A stretch of 64,000 nt of DNA from Streptomyces sp. DH-12. GTDB taxonomy: Bacteria > Actinomycetota > Actinomycetes > Streptomycetales > Streptomycetaceae. Where the stretch lies: the NCBI RefSeq assembly GCF_002899455.1, contig NZ_PPFB01000001.1:5431001-5495000 (forward strand), written 5' to 3'. This document shows, in pieces, positions 9,755-17,940 of the stretch. Within the stretch, counting starts at the first letter, position 1. Each line of letters starts with the position of its first letter. The notes beneath the pieces were generated by a model. The model saw only the letters and a program-made list of their open reading frames with translations, had not been told where the DNA came from and searched no databases. Made by a program: the position numbers and the translations under genes.

Positions 9755-10419
9755 TCCGACAGCCCGTTGGTGCAGGCCGCCCCCGGCTCGGGCGTCTGCT
9801 GTCCCTGCACGAACTTCTCCAGGAACGCGTCCACGGCCGGGTCGTCCGCGCCGGTCACCGTGCGCTGGTGCCCCCACGCGGTCAGCACGAGCGGGTCCTT
9901 CTGCCCGCCGACCGGGCTCATCAGCGTGTACGGCGTCTTCTCCACCTTCGCCGCCAGCGCCTCCACGTCGGCCTCCGGCGCGTCACCGTTGTACGTCACC
10001 CACACCGCGCCGTGCTCCAGCGAGTGGACGGCGTGGGCGGGGTCGATCTCGTCGTCGTAGACGTCCCCGTCGCAGTTCATCCACACGGGGTCGTGGTCAC
10101 CGCCCACCGGAGGCGTGACCGGGTAGTCCACGGACGTCGTCACGTGGTCGCGGCCCAGCGCGCCCTTCCAGGCCCGTACGCCGTCCGCGCCGGTGACGAA
10201 CCTGCCCGCGGTCTTCGCGTCGTCCGCCGCGCCGCCGCCGCCGTCGTCGTCCGACTGCGCCTGGACCAGCACCACCCCGCCGACGACCAGTCCCGCGACG
10301 ACCACCACCGAGGCGGCGACCGTGAGGATCCGGTTGCGGCGCTCGCGGGCCTGCTCGGCGCGCCGCATCCCCTCTATGCGTGCCGTGCGTGCCGCGCTGC
10401 TCTTCTTGGCGGAGCCCAT
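9751..10419 (-). CDS. DUF3105 membrane protein
   Basis: A 222-residue protein with a short basic cytosolic N-terminus, one TM helix (about residues 30-53) and an extracytoplasmic DUF3105 domain. Characteristic conserved stretches are the HSLEHGAVWVTY motif, DPVWMNCDGDVYD and LTAWGH. His and Cys residues in these suggest metal or redox chemistry, but no function is established. It is the first gene of a two-gene operon with the DUF305 gene. An ATG start at 10419 with a purine-rich leader is well supported. The 213 bp upstream are shared with the divergent nsrR gene. Confidence 0.85.
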   Translation of the reverse strand: MGSAKKSSAARTARIEGMRRAEQARERRNRILTVAASVVVVAGLVVGGVVLVQAQSDDDGGGGAADDAKTAGRFVTGADGVRAWKGALGRDHVTTSVDYPVTPPVGGDHDPVWMNCDGDVYDDEIDPAHAVHSLEHGAVWVTYNGDAPEADVEALAAKVEKTPYTLMSPVGGQKDPLVLTAWGHQRTVTGADDPAVDAFLEKFVQGQQTPEPGAACTNGLSE

Positions 10420-10592
10420 GGGCGTGTCCTTCGGGTCGGAGGAGGTGGGGCCGGAGGGGTGAACGGGTCCGCCGATCGTAAAGGGGAAGACGGGCGAGTC
10501 GTAGAGGGCGACGGCGACGACCGGACACGGGCGAACCGCACACCGGGGATCCGGGACACGGACCGGGCGGACTCGGTGAAGGTCCGGCCGTG

Positions 10593-10616
10593 AATTTTGA
10601 GCCAGGGATTCCGATT
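10593..10616. promoter_or_regulatory. Candidate NsrR operator in front of nsrR
   Basis: An imperfect inverted motif whose reverse complement matches 14 of 24 positions of a motif found upstream of hmpA at 12311-12334. It lies 16 bp before the nsrR start codon, where autorepression would be expected. Confidence 0.4.
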
Positions 10617-10632
10617 ATCTACGCTGCCCGGT

Positions 10633-11079
10633 ATGCGGCTGCTGCGCTCCACCGACCTCGCCCTGCGGGTCCTCATGCGCCTCGCCGTGGCCGGCGACGG
10701 CACCGTCCCGACCACGCGGGACGTAGCGGCGGCCCTGGACGTGCCGTACACCCATGCCGCGAAGGTCGTCGCCGAGCTCCAGCACATGGGGCTGCTCACC
10801 GCCCGGCGGGGCCGGGGCGGCGGTCTGTCCCTCACCGAGAAGGGCCGCGGGGCCTCCGTGGGCGGTCTGGTCCGAGCCTTCGAGGGCGACGGCGACGTGG
10901 TCGACTGCGACGGCGCCGGCTCCGCCGCCCCCTGCCCCCTGCGCTCCGGCTGCCGGCTGCGCGGCGCGCTGCGGCGGGCCCAGGAGGCGTTCTACGCCTC
11001 GCTGGACCCGCTGACGGTCGCGGACCTCACCGCGGCCCCGACGGGCCCCCTCCTGCTCGGCGTGCCCCGCGTCCGCTGA
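10633..11079 (+). CDS. nsrR: Rrf2-family nitric-oxide sensor, NsrR-like
   Basis: A 148-residue winged-helix repressor. The N-terminus MRLLRSTDLALR, the recognition-helix region DVPYTHAAKVVAEL and the wing RRGRGGGLSL are Rrf2-type. Three cysteines, Cys92, Cys101 and Cys107 (the last two as CPLRSGC), sit where NsrR binds its Fe-S cluster. Asp8, the fourth cluster ligand in the Streptomyces coelicolor NsrR structure, is also present. The Cys92-Cys101 spacing (eight residues between) is slightly longer than the usual five. The flavohaemoglobin gene lies immediately downstream in convergent orientation, the classic NsrR target. The ATG at 10633 was chosen because an upstream start would add 12 residues before the conserved MR-L-STDLALR. 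Confidence 0.85.
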   Translation: MRLLRSTDLALRVLMRLAVAGDGTVPTTRDVAAALDVPYTHAAKVVAELQHMGLLTARRGRGGGLSLTEKGRGASVGGLVRAFEGDGDVVDCDGAGSAAPCPLRSGCRLRGALRRAQEAFYASLDPLTVADLTAAPTGPLLLGVPRVR

Positions 11080-11090
11080 CGCCCGCGCCG

Positions 11091-12272
11091 TCAGCCGGCG
11101 AGCCACAGGTCCGGGCCGAACACCTCGTAGTGGACGTCGGCCGGAGCCACGCCCTTGGCGATCAGCTGCTCGCGCACCCTCCGCATGAACGGCAGCGGAC
11201 CGCACAGGTACGCGCGCGTACCGGGCGCGACCGGCACGTCCGCGAGGTCCACGTAACCGGCGCCGGCGCCCTCGGGGGCGTCCTGCTCGTACCAGAACCG
11301 CACGGTCGCGTCCGGCAGCTTCGCCGCGCAGGCCTCGTGGTCCGCGCGCAGGGCGTGGTGGGCGGGGGAGCGGTCGCCGTGCACGACGGTGACCGGGGCG
11401 CGGTGCGGGGAGGCGGCGAGGTGCCCGAGCATCGCGACGACCGGGGTCACGCCGATCCCGGCGGAGGCCAGCAGCAGCGGGGTGTCGTCACCGGCGTCCA
11501 GCACCAGGTCGCCGTAGGCCTCGGACAGCTCCAGGACGTCGCCGACGCGGACGCGCGCGTGGAGGTGGGTGGACACCTCGCCGTCGGGCGCCGGGCCCTC
11601 GTGCACCCGCTTGACGCTGAACTGCCGCAGGTCCGGGCCGGGCGCGCCGGAGAGGCTGTACTGCCGTGTCTGGCGGGCGCCGTCCGCGAGCGGGACCCGC
11701 ACGGAGACGTACTGGCCCGGGCGGAAGCCGCGCGCCGGGCCGCCGTCGGCGGGGCGCAGCCGGAAGGTCACCACGTCGGCGGTCTCCACGACCCGCTCGA
11801 CGACCTCCCAGGGCCGCCACACGGCGCCGCCGCGCTCCTCGTACAGCCGCTTCTCGACGGCGATCAGGGCGTTCGCCATCAGCCAGTAGACCTCGTCCCA
11901 GGCGGCGGCGACCTCCGGGGTGACCGCGTCGCCCAGCACGTCCGCGACGGCGGCGAACAGGTGCTCGTGGACGATCGCGTACTGGTCCGGGGTGACGCCG
12001 AGGGAGGCGTGCTTGTGGGCGATGCGCGAGAGCATCGCGTCGGGCCGCCGGCCGGGGTGGTCCAGCAGGTGCGTGGCGAAGGCCGCGACGGAGCCCGCGA
12101 GGGCCTGGCGCTGGGTGCCGGCGGCCTGGTTGCCGCGGTTGAACAGGTCGCGCAGCAGTTCGGGACGGGCGGCGAACATCCCGGCGTAGAAACGCTCGGT
12201 GATCTCGCCGAGGGACGCGCCCACGGCGGGAAGGGTGGCGCGGACGGTGGCGGCGGACTGCTCGGACAGCAT
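11091..12272 (-). CDS. hmpA: Flavohaemoglobin / nitric oxide dioxygenase
   Basis: Oxidises nitric oxide to nitrate with O2 and NAD(P)H in the cytosol. The 393-residue protein has an N-terminal globin domain (about 1-135), with the proximal-His region IAHKHASLGV. A ferredoxin-reductase FAD domain follows (RQYSLSG), then an NAD domain (ASAGIGVTPVVAML and YLCGPLPFM). ATG 12272 was preferred to an upstream ATG because the family begins with MLSEQSAATVRATLP. It is convergent with nsrR, 11 bp between stops, and carries a candidate NsrR site about 40 bp upstream. Confidence 0.95.
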   Translation of the reverse strand: MLSEQSAATVRATLPAVGASLGEITERFYAGMFAARPELLRDLFNRGNQAAGTQRQALAGSVAAFATHLLDHPGRRPDAMLSRIAHKHASLGVTPDQYAIVHEHLFAAVADVLGDAVTPEVAAAWDEVYWLMANALIAVEKRLYEERGGAVWRPWEVVERVVETADVVTFRLRPADGGPARGFRPGQYVSVRVPLADGARQTRQYSLSGAPGPDLRQFSVKRVHEGPAPDGEVSTHLHARVRVGDVLELSEAYGDLVLDAGDDTPLLLASAGIGVTPVVAMLGHLAASPHRAPVTVVHGDRSPAHHALRADHEACAAKLPDATVRFWYEQDAPEGAGAGYVDLADVPVAPGTRAYLCGPLPFMRRVREQLIAKGVAPADVHYEVFGPDLWLAG

Positions 12273-12624
12273 CGGGTCTCCTCGTCGGTCGGATGCCTGC
12301 GCCCTCATTAAACTTGCATCCAGAACTCCAATTTTGGTGGGGGGGTGGTTTCACGGAGCACGGAGGAGCGGGGGAGCGGGGAGCCGGGCGGATCGAGGGG
12401 CGGGAGCCGTCCCGCCCGCTGTCGTGGCGGCCGGTCCGGCCGGGCAGGATGAGCGGACGAGCGGTGTGTTCCGGGGCGCCGGCGGTTCAGGCCGCGGCCG
12501 GTCGGCGGACCGGGTCCGGCAACGCGTATGAAACGCTGGTGTGGTGGGATGCACGAGTGCCGGACCGTCTCCCGGGGGCCGGGAGGAGCGGGCGGCCTGA
12601 CCGGCAGGAATGGGGAAGCGGAAG
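12273..12624. other. 352-bp divergent intergenic region, hmpA / glnA2
   Basis: No gene recognised. The left end holds an unusually AT-rich patch (12304-12336) with the candidate NsrR operator. The right end holds a TATGAA sequence near 12526 that could be a -10 box for glnA2. No GlnR box of the kind seen before glnA and glnII is visible here. Confidence 0.5.
12311..12334. promoter_or_regulatory. Candidate NsrR operator upstream of hmpA
   Basis: The half-site AACTTGCAT resembles the known NsrR half-site AAGATGCAT; the second half is degenerate. The same motif, less well kept, lies before nsrR. Confidence 0.45.
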
Positions 12625-13986
12625 ATGGACAAGCAGCAGGAGTTCGTGCTCCGGACGTTGGAGGAGCGCGACATCCGGTTCGTACGCCTGTGGTTCACCG
12701 ACGTCCTGGGCTTCCTCAAGTCCGTGGCCGTCGCCCCGGCCGAGCTCGAGCAGGCCTTCGACGAGGGCATCGGCTTCGACGGCTCCGCCATCGAGGGCTT
12801 CGCCCGGGTGCACGAGTCCGACATGATCGCCAAGCCGGACCCGTCGACGTTCCAGATCCTGCCCTGGCGCGCCGAGGCGCCCGGCACGGCCCGCATGTTC
12901 TGCGACATCCTCATGCCGGACGGCTCCCCGTCCTTCGCGGACCCGCGCTACGTCCTCAAGCGCGCCCTCGCCCGCACCTCCGACCTGGGCTTCACCTTCT
13001 ACACCCACCCGGAGATCGAGTTCTTCCTGCTGAAGGACAAGCCGGTGGACGGCAGCCGCCCCACCCCGGCGGACAACTCCGGCTACTTCGACCACACCCC
13101 GCAGAACGTCGGCATGGACTTCCGCCGCCAGGCGATCACCATGCTGGAGTCGATGGGCATCTCGGTGGAGTTCTCCCACCACGAGGGCGCCCCCGGCCAG
13201 CAGGAGATCGACCTGCGCTACGCGGACGCGCTGTCCACGGCGGACAACATCATGACGTTCCGCCTGGTCATGAAGCAGGTGGCGCTGGAGCAGGGCGTAC
13301 AGGCGACGTTCATGCCGAAGCCGTTCTCCGAGCACCCCGGCTCCGGCATGCACACCCACCTCTCCCTCTTCGAGGGCGACCGCAACGCCTTCTACGAGTC
13401 CGGCGCCGAGTACCAGCTCTCCAAGGTGGGCCGCTCCTTCATCGCGGGCCTGCTGCGGCACTCGGCGGAGATCTCCGCGGTCACCAACCAGTGGGTCAAC
13501 TCCTACAAGCGCATCTGGGGCGGCACCGAGCGCCCGGCCGGCGCGGGCGGCGAGGCCCCCTCGTACATCTGCTGGGGCCACAACAACCGCTCGGCCCTGG
13601 TCCGCGTGCCCATGTACAAGCCCGGCAAGACCGGCTCGGCGCGCGTGGAGGTCCGCTCCCTCGACTCCGGCGCCAACCCGTACCTGGCCTACGCCCTGCT
13701 CCTCGCGGCCGGCCTCAAGGGCATCGAGGAGGGCTACGCGCTCCCGCCGGGCGCCGAGGACGACGTCTGGGCCCTCTCCGACGCGGAGCGCCGCGCCCTG
13801 GGCATCGAGCCGCTGCCGCAGAACCTGGGCGAGGCGCTCAGCCTGATGGAGCGCAGCGACCTGGTCGCCGAGACCCTCGGCGAGCACGTCTTCGACTTCT
13901 TCCTGCGCAACAAGAAGCAGGAGTGGGAGGCGTACCGCTCGGAGGTCACCGCGTTCGAGCTGAAGAACCTGCTGCCGGTGCTGTAG
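12625..13986 (+). CDS. glnA2: Glutamine synthetase-like ligase GlnA2
   Basis: A 453-residue GS-I-fold ligase. It has the GS beta-grasp domain (VRLWFTDVLGFLKSVAV, FDGSAIEGF), then the catalytic landmarks HPEIEFF, GQQEIDLRYADAL, MPKPF, GSGMHTHLS, NRSALVRVP and the arginine flap ARVEVRS. GlnA2 of Streptomyces is reported as a gamma-glutamylpolyamine synthetase rather than a primary ammonia-assimilating enzyme. Consistent with that, the adenylylation tyrosine loop of GlnA is replaced here by DDVWALSDAE, so GlnE should not modify it, and DGSS is DGSA. ATG 12625 was chosen over 12610 because the latter has its AGGA directly abutting. Confidence 0.9.
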   Translation: MDKQQEFVLRTLEERDIRFVRLWFTDVLGFLKSVAVAPAELEQAFDEGIGFDGSAIEGFARVHESDMIAKPDPSTFQILPWRAEAPGTARMFCDILMPDGSPSFADPRYVLKRALARTSDLGFTFYTHPEIEFFLLKDKPVDGSRPTPADNSGYFDHTPQNVGMDFRRQAITMLESMGISVEFSHHEGAPGQQEIDLRYADALSTADNIMTFRLVMKQVALEQGVQATFMPKPFSEHPGSGMHTHLSLFEGDRNAFYESGAEYQLSKVGRSFIAGLLRHSAEISAVTNQWVNSYKRIWGGTERPAGAGGEAPSYICWGHNNRSALVRVPMYKPGKTGSARVEVRSLDSGANPYLAYALLLAAGLKGIEEGYALPPGAEDDVWALSDAERRALGIEPLPQNLGEALSLMERSDLVAETLGEHVFDFFLRNKKQEWEAYRSEVTAFELKNLLPVL

Positions 13987-13994
13987 GGGCAGGT

Positions 13995-14043
13995 CGCGCC
14001 TGTTCTCCGGGGCCGCCCGCCGGGGCCCCGGAGAACAGGCGCG
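13995..14043 (+). terminator. Terminator of glnA2
   Basis: A perfect 20-bp stem (13995-14014 with 14024-14043, 9-nt loop) begins 9 bp after the stop codon. It may also serve the convergent DinB-like gene. Confidence 0.9.
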
Positions 14044-14127
14044 TGCGCGTCGCCGGGCGTGCCGGGGCCGGCCGGTGCGCCGTGGACAGATCCCCGGATC
14101 CCGGACGCCCGGGCGCCGGCCGGCCCG

Positions 14128-14685
14128 TCACCCCATCGTCTTCGCCCCGTCCAGCGCCTCCCGGACGATGTCCGCGTGGCCCGCGTGCTGGGCGGTCTCG
14201 GCGATGATGTGCAGCAGTGCCCGGCGCGCGCTCCACCCGGGCCGGCCCTCGAACCACGGGGCCTTCGGCAGCGGCCACGAGGCGTTCAGGTCGGGCAGGC
14301 CGGCGACCACCTCCTCGGTGCGGCGGGCCACCTCCGCGTACGCGTCCAGGACGCCGGCGAGCGTCTCACCGGGCAGCATCCGGAACTCGTCGGCCCGGCG
14401 CGCCAGGTCCTCCTCGGTCATCGCCGTGAAGTCGCCCATCGCCGACGGGCCCTCCAGGATGAAGTCCACCCAGTTCCGCTCGGCCGCGGCGACGTGCTTG
14501 ATCAGGCCGCCCAGGCACAGCTCGCTCACCGTCGTCCGCAGGCCCGCCTGCTCGTCGGTCAGGCCGCGGGTGGTGGTGCGCAGGAACTCCCGGTGCGTGG
14601 CGAGCACCTCCAGCAGGTCGGCGCGCTCGTCCGTGACGGCGGAGGCCTCGGAGGGCTGGTCGGTGGTCGGCTGATTCACGGTCAT
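14128..14685 (-). CDS. DinB/DUF664-family protein
   Basis: A 185-residue all-alpha protein of the DinB-like superfamily, which includes metal- and thiol-dependent transferases. Visible conserved stretches are LRTTVSELCLGGLIKHVAAAERNW cut at its core GLIKHVAAAERNW, and ARRALLHIIAETAQHAGHAD. Together these supply the usual three histidines of the four-helix bundle metal site. The substrate is unknown. The start at 14685 follows GGAGACC; an in-frame ATG at 14706 would add seven residues. It is convergent with glnA2 and divergent from the pectate lyase gene. Confidence 0.8.
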   Translation of the reverse strand: MTVNQPTTDQPSEASAVTDERADLLEVLATHREFLRTTTRGLTDEQAGLRTTVSELCLGGLIKHVAAAERNWVDFILEGPSAMGDFTAMTEEDLARRADEFRMLPGETLAGVLDAYAEVARRTEEVVAGLPDLNASWPLPKAPWFEGRPGWSARRALLHIIAETAQHAGHADIVREALDGAKTMG

Positions 14686-14987
14686 GGTCTCCGCCTTCGC
14701 CTTCATCGGTCCTGTGGTCGTCCGTGCCGTGCCGTCCGGCGCGATGAGGAACACGCTAGGAGCCGTCTAGGCCAGATCATGTCCTAGTGGCCGCACCCTC
14801 CGCCCCGCGATCCGGAAGTCCTCGTTCCGTTAGTGCGCGGAGCCTTGCCAGCCCGCAGGCGTGCCTCTACTGTCGCGACACACAGACAGAAAGCGCTTTC
14901 TCGACCGATGGGGCAGGCCCACCCCGCCCTCCCTCACCGGTAGCACTGACATGTCCATGACAGTGAATGACGAAAGGCGAGACGACC
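14686..14987. other. 302-bp divergent region, DinB-like gene / pectate lyase
   Basis: No gene recognised. It contains the LacI-type palindrome described separately and a hyphenated inverted repeat CTAGGA...TCCTAG (14756-14787) near the presumed DinB promoter. Confidence 0.5.
14888..14901. promoter_or_regulatory. LacI-family operator before pectate lyase
   Basis: AGAAAGCGCTTTCT is a perfect 14-bp palindrome with a central CG, the hallmark of LacI/GalR-family operators. It lies 87 bp upstream of the pectate lyase ATG. Confidence 0.7.
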
Positions 14988-16544
14988 ATGAGACGAGCAG
15001 TCGCCGTGCGGCTCTCCGCGTTGCTGGCCGCCGGGGCACTGACGGCCGCCACCGGCGTGGCACTGTCCACGTCCACCGCATCCGCCGCCACCGGAGGGGT
15101 CACCGGCTACGCGACCCAGAACGGCGGGACCACCGGCGGGGCGGGCGGGCAGACGGTCCGCGCCACCACCGGCACCGCGATCCACCAGGCCCTCTGCAGC
15201 CGGGCCAGCAGCTCGACCCCGATCACCATCCAGGTCGAGGGCACCATCAACCACGGCAACACCAGCAAGGTGTCGGGCTCCAGCTGCAACACCGCCGCCG
15301 ACAGGATCGAGCTGAAGCAGATCAGCAACGTCACCATCGTGGGCGTCGGCAACGGCGCGGTCTTCGACCAGCTGGGCATCCACATCCGCGAGGCCAGCAA
15401 CATCGTCATCCAGAACGTGACGGTCCGGAACGTCAAGAAGTCCGGCTCGCCCACGTCGAACGGCGGCGACGCCATCGGCATGGAAAGCGATGTCAGGAAC
15501 GTATGGGTCGATCACGTCACGCTGGAGGCGTCCGGCGGTGAGTCCGAGGGCTACGACGGCCTGTTCGACATGAAGGACAACACCCAGTACGTGACGCTGT
15601 CGTACAGCATCCTGCGCAACTCCGGGCGCGGCGGCCTCATCGGCTCCAGCGAGAGCGACCGCTCCAACGGGTACGTGACGTTCCACCACAACCTGTACGA
15701 GAACATCGACTCGCGCGCGCCCCTGCTGCGCGGCGGCATCGCGCACATGTACAACAACCACTACAAGCGGCTGAACGACTCCGGCATCAACTCCCGGGCC
15801 GGCGCCCGCGCCAAGGTGGACAACAACTACTTCGAGGACTCCAAGGACGTCCTCGGCACCTTCTACACCGACCAGGCCGGCTCCTGGCAGGTGAGCGGCA
15901 ACGTCTTCGACAACGTCACCTGGTCCTCGCGCAGCGGCGACCACAACCCGGCCGGCCCGAACCCCACGTCGAACACGTCGGTGAGCATCCCGTACGGCTA
16001 CACGCTCGACGGGGCGAACTGCGTGCCGAACGTGGTGGCGCAGACGGCGGGCGCCAACAAGGGCCTGAAGGTCTCGGACGGCAGCTGCACCCCGCAGAAC
16101 CCCGATCCGACCGACCCCGGTCCGACGGACCCGGGCCCGGACCCGGACCCGACCGACCCCGGTCCGACCGACCCGCCCACCGGCGCCAACCTCAGCCTCG
16201 GAGCGGGCGCCGACGGTTCCTCCAAGGCCTCCGGGACCAGCTACGGCAACGTCGTCGACGGCAACGCGAGCACGTACTGGTCGCCGTCCGGTGCGACCGG
16301 CTCGGTCTCGGTGAAGTGGGGCTCCGCCACCACGGTCTCCAAGGTGAACATCCGCCTGGCCTCCGGCTCCGGCGCCATCGGCGCGTACCGCCTCCTCGAC
16401 CACGACACGGGCGCGGTCCTGGCCTCCGGCAGCGGAGCGGGGACGGTCGCCTTCTCCCCTGCCTCCCTGAGGAAGATCACCCTCGAGATCACCAGCGCCT
16501 CGGGCACCCCGCGCATCGCGGAGTTCGAGACGTACGCGAGCTGA
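14988..16544 (+). CDS. Secreted pectate lyase (PL1) with C-terminal F5/8C carbohydrate-binding domain
   Basis: A 518-residue exported enzyme that cleaves polygalacturonate by beta-elimination. A signal peptide with predicted cleavage after TASA (about residue 33) leads into a right-handed beta-helix. PL1 landmarks are VWVDHVTLE, YDGLFDMKDNTQYVTLSYS, YVTFHHNLYENIDSRAPLLR (His and Arg of the active-site face) and MYNNHYKR. A Pro/Asp/Gly linker (residues about 370-400, PDPTDPGPTDPG repeats) joins a discoidin-like domain of about 118 residues. The start follows GAAAGG. Alone in its unit, it is probably regulated by a LacI repressor through the upstream palindrome. Confidence 0.92.
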   Translation: MRRAVAVRLSALLAAGALTAATGVALSTSTASAATGGVTGYATQNGGTTGGAGGQTVRATTGTAIHQALCSRASSSTPITIQVEGTINHGNTSKVSGSSCNTAADRIELKQISNVTIVGVGNGAVFDQLGIHIREASNIVIQNVTVRNVKKSGSPTSNGGDAIGMESDVRNVWVDHVTLEASGGESEGYDGLFDMKDNTQYVTLSYSILRNSGRGGLIGSSESDRSNGYVTFHHNLYENIDSRAPLLRGGIAHMYNNHYKRLNDSGINSRAGARAKVDNNYFEDSKDVLGTFYTDQAGSWQVSGNVFDNVTWSSRSGDHNPAGPNPTSNTSVSIPYGYTLDGANCVPNVVAQTAGANKGLKVSDGSCTPQNPDPTDPGPTDPGPDPDPTDPGPTDPPTGANLSLGAGADGSSKASGTSYGNVVDGNASTYWSPSGATGSVSVKWGSATTVSKVNIRLASGSGAIGAYRLLDHDTGAVLASGSGAGTVAFSPASLRKITLEITSASGTPRIAEFETYAS

Positions 16545-16563
16545 ACCGCCCCGGGACGCCCCG

Positions 16564-16596
16564 CCCCGTCGCGCTGCGTGAAGCGGCGCGACGGGG
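16564..16596 (+). terminator. Terminator of pectate lyase
   Basis: An 11-bp perfect stem (16564-16574 with 16586-16596, 11-nt loop) 20 bp after the stop codon. The following micro-ORF starts 13 bp later. Confidence 0.75.
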
Positions 16597-16608
16597 TACC
16601 CGGGAGGC

Positions 16609-16704
16609 ATGTTCTTCTTCTTCAGCAACCGGGTCGGCTGCCTCGGCTCGTTGGCGATCAGTCTCGTGGCGACCCTGGTCCTGATCCTGCTTTTCGCCCT
16701 CTGA
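16609..16704 (+). CDS. 31-residue membrane micro-protein, MFFFF type
   Basis: An ATG preceded by CGGGAGGC opens a 31-codon frame reading MFFFFSNRVGCLGSLAISLV, then a hydrophobic TATLVLILLF-like end and TGA. It is one amphipathic start plus a single TM helix with a Cys-Leu-Gly-Ser turn. From general familiarity, peptides of this form recur in Streptomyces genomes, usually unannotated; no function is known. The Shine-Dalgarno sequence is close to the ATG, and a terminator stem lies just upstream, so it may have its own promoter or depend on read-through from the lyase gene. Confidence 0.55.
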   Translation: MFFFFSNRVGCLGSLAISLVATLVLILLFAL

Positions 16705-16742
16705 CCCCGGCCGCCCCGCGCCGTCCGCACGCCCGGCGTCGT

Positions 16743-16770
16743 CGGGTGCCGGCCCGAGGGCCCGCACCCG
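16743..16770 (-). terminator. Probable terminator of the DUF3618 operon
   Basis: Nested stem: 16743-16749 with 16764-16770, plus 16751-16755 with 16758-16762. It lies just past the stop of the minus-strand gene. Confidence 0.5.
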
Positions 16771-16788
16771 TGACACGCCGGGCCGGTC

Positions 16789-17535
16789 TCAGCCGGGCGG
16801 GCCGGAGCGGTTCCGGGCCTCGTCCTTGACGGAGCGGCCGGAGTCGCGGGCCTGCTCGGTGACCTGGCCCGCCTGGTCGCGCGCCTCGTCCTGGGTGGTG
16901 CGGGCCGCCTGCTGGGCGGTGTCCCTGACCTCCGCGGCGGCGCTCTGGGCGGCCTCCGTGGCACCCTCCTTCAGGTGCCGGGCCGACTCCGCGGCCGCCT
17001 CCTTCACCGGTTCCAGCGCCTCGGCGCCGCGCTCCATCAGCTCGGACGCCTTCTGCTGCTCCTTCTCGGAGGCGGGCACCATCGAGGCGGCCAGCAGGCC
17101 GAGACCGAAGGCGACCAGCCCGGCGGCCATCGGGTTGCCCTGCGTCTGGCGCCGGGCCATCTCGGGCGTCTGCTGGACGGCTTGTCCGGCCTGTTCGGCG
17201 ACCTCGCGCGCCGCGCCGGCCGCGCGCTCGGTCCCTTCCTGCACGGCGCCGGCCGCCGTTCCCGCGGCCGACTGCACGGTGCCGGCCGCGGAGCCCGCCG
17301 CCGACTGCACCGAGCCGGCCGCCGACCGGGCGGTGCCGGCCGCGCCGTACGCCGCGTTCGAGGCCGTGCCCATGACGCGGTCCCGCATGCCCGTCACCGT
17401 ACGGCGCACCCTCGCCTTGCGGCGCTGGGCCATGCGGCGCGGGCTGGCCCGGTCGGCGAGCCGGTCCACGTCCGCGGTCAGCTGGTTCCGCGTGGCCGCT
17501 ATCTCGGCCCTCATTTGGTCGGGTGACGTGCCCAT
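16789..17535 (-). CDS. DUF3618 membrane protein with Ala-rich helical tail
   Basis: A 248-residue protein. The N-terminal motif PDQMRAEIAATRNQLTADVD marks DUF3618. A long Ala/Gln/Thr helical region follows (repeats like AAGSVQSAAGSAAGTVQSA), then one TM helix (MAAGLVAFGLGLLAASMV), and finally a second charged coiled-coil region similar to LEA/apolipophorin-like repeats. It overlaps the end of the upstream holin-family gene by 25 bp, so the two are coupled. Such proteins are usually linked to envelope or osmotic stress; no specific role is proven. The start follows GGAGG. Confidence 0.82.
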   Translation of the reverse strand: MGTSPDQMRAEIAATRNQLTADVDRLADRASPRRMAQRRKARVRRTVTGMRDRVMGTASNAAYGAAGTARSAAGSVQSAAGSAAGTVQSAAGTAAGAVQEGTERAAGAAREVAEQAGQAVQQTPEMARRQTQGNPMAAGLVAFGLGLLAASMVPASEKEQQKASELMERGAEALEPVKEAAAESARHLKEGATEAAQSAAAEVRDTAQQAARTTQDEARDQAGQVTEQARDSGRSVKDEARNRSGPPG

Positions 17536-17939
17536 TCCGCGTCCTCCTTCAGCGTCTGGACGGTGTGCTCGGGCTTCGGCGAGACGGTTCGCATCTTCGC
17601 GCGGCCCTTCTGGTACAGCACGGCTGCGGCGACGGCCCACAGCGCGGTGACGATCAGCGCGGCCCAGCCCTCGTCCATCACGCCGGCCAGTCCGAACATG
17701 ACCGCCAGCGACGCGAACAGCAGGACCATGTAGCCGGCGAAACCGGCGCCGCCGAGCATCCCGGCCGCCTTGCCGGCCTTGGCGCCCTCCTCCTTGATCT
17801 CGGCCTTGGCCAGCTCCACCTCCTGGCGGAAGAGGAGCTGCAGGTCGGAGGTGATCTCGGACAGCAACTGGCCCGTGGACTCCTCCTGGACCTCCGGTTC
17901 GGCGGCGCGGGCCCGGGACAGGGGTGACATCGTGGCCAT
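17511..17939 (-). CDS. Phage-holin-family (DUF1469/Actinobacterial holin-X) membrane protein
   Basis: A 142-residue protein. An amphipathic N-terminus (QLLSEITSDLQLLFRQEVEL, AKAEIKEE) is followed by two TM hairpin helices, about 62-85 and 92-112, and a basic tail. This is the common Putative_Actinobacterial_Holin-X / YqjE-like architecture, which despite its name is chromosomal and not linked to phage. GGAGGCGTGAG precedes the ATG and the upstream stop codon lies 1 nt away. Middle gene of a three-gene operon. Confidence 0.85.
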   Translation of the reverse strand: MATMSPLSRARAAEPEVQEESTGQLLSEITSDLQLLFRQEVELAKAEIKEEGAKAGKAAGMLGGAGFAGYMVLLFASLAVMFGLAGVMDEGWAALIVTALWAVAAAVLYQKGRAKMRTVSPKPEHTVQTLKEDAEWARHPTK

Positions 17940-17940
17940 C

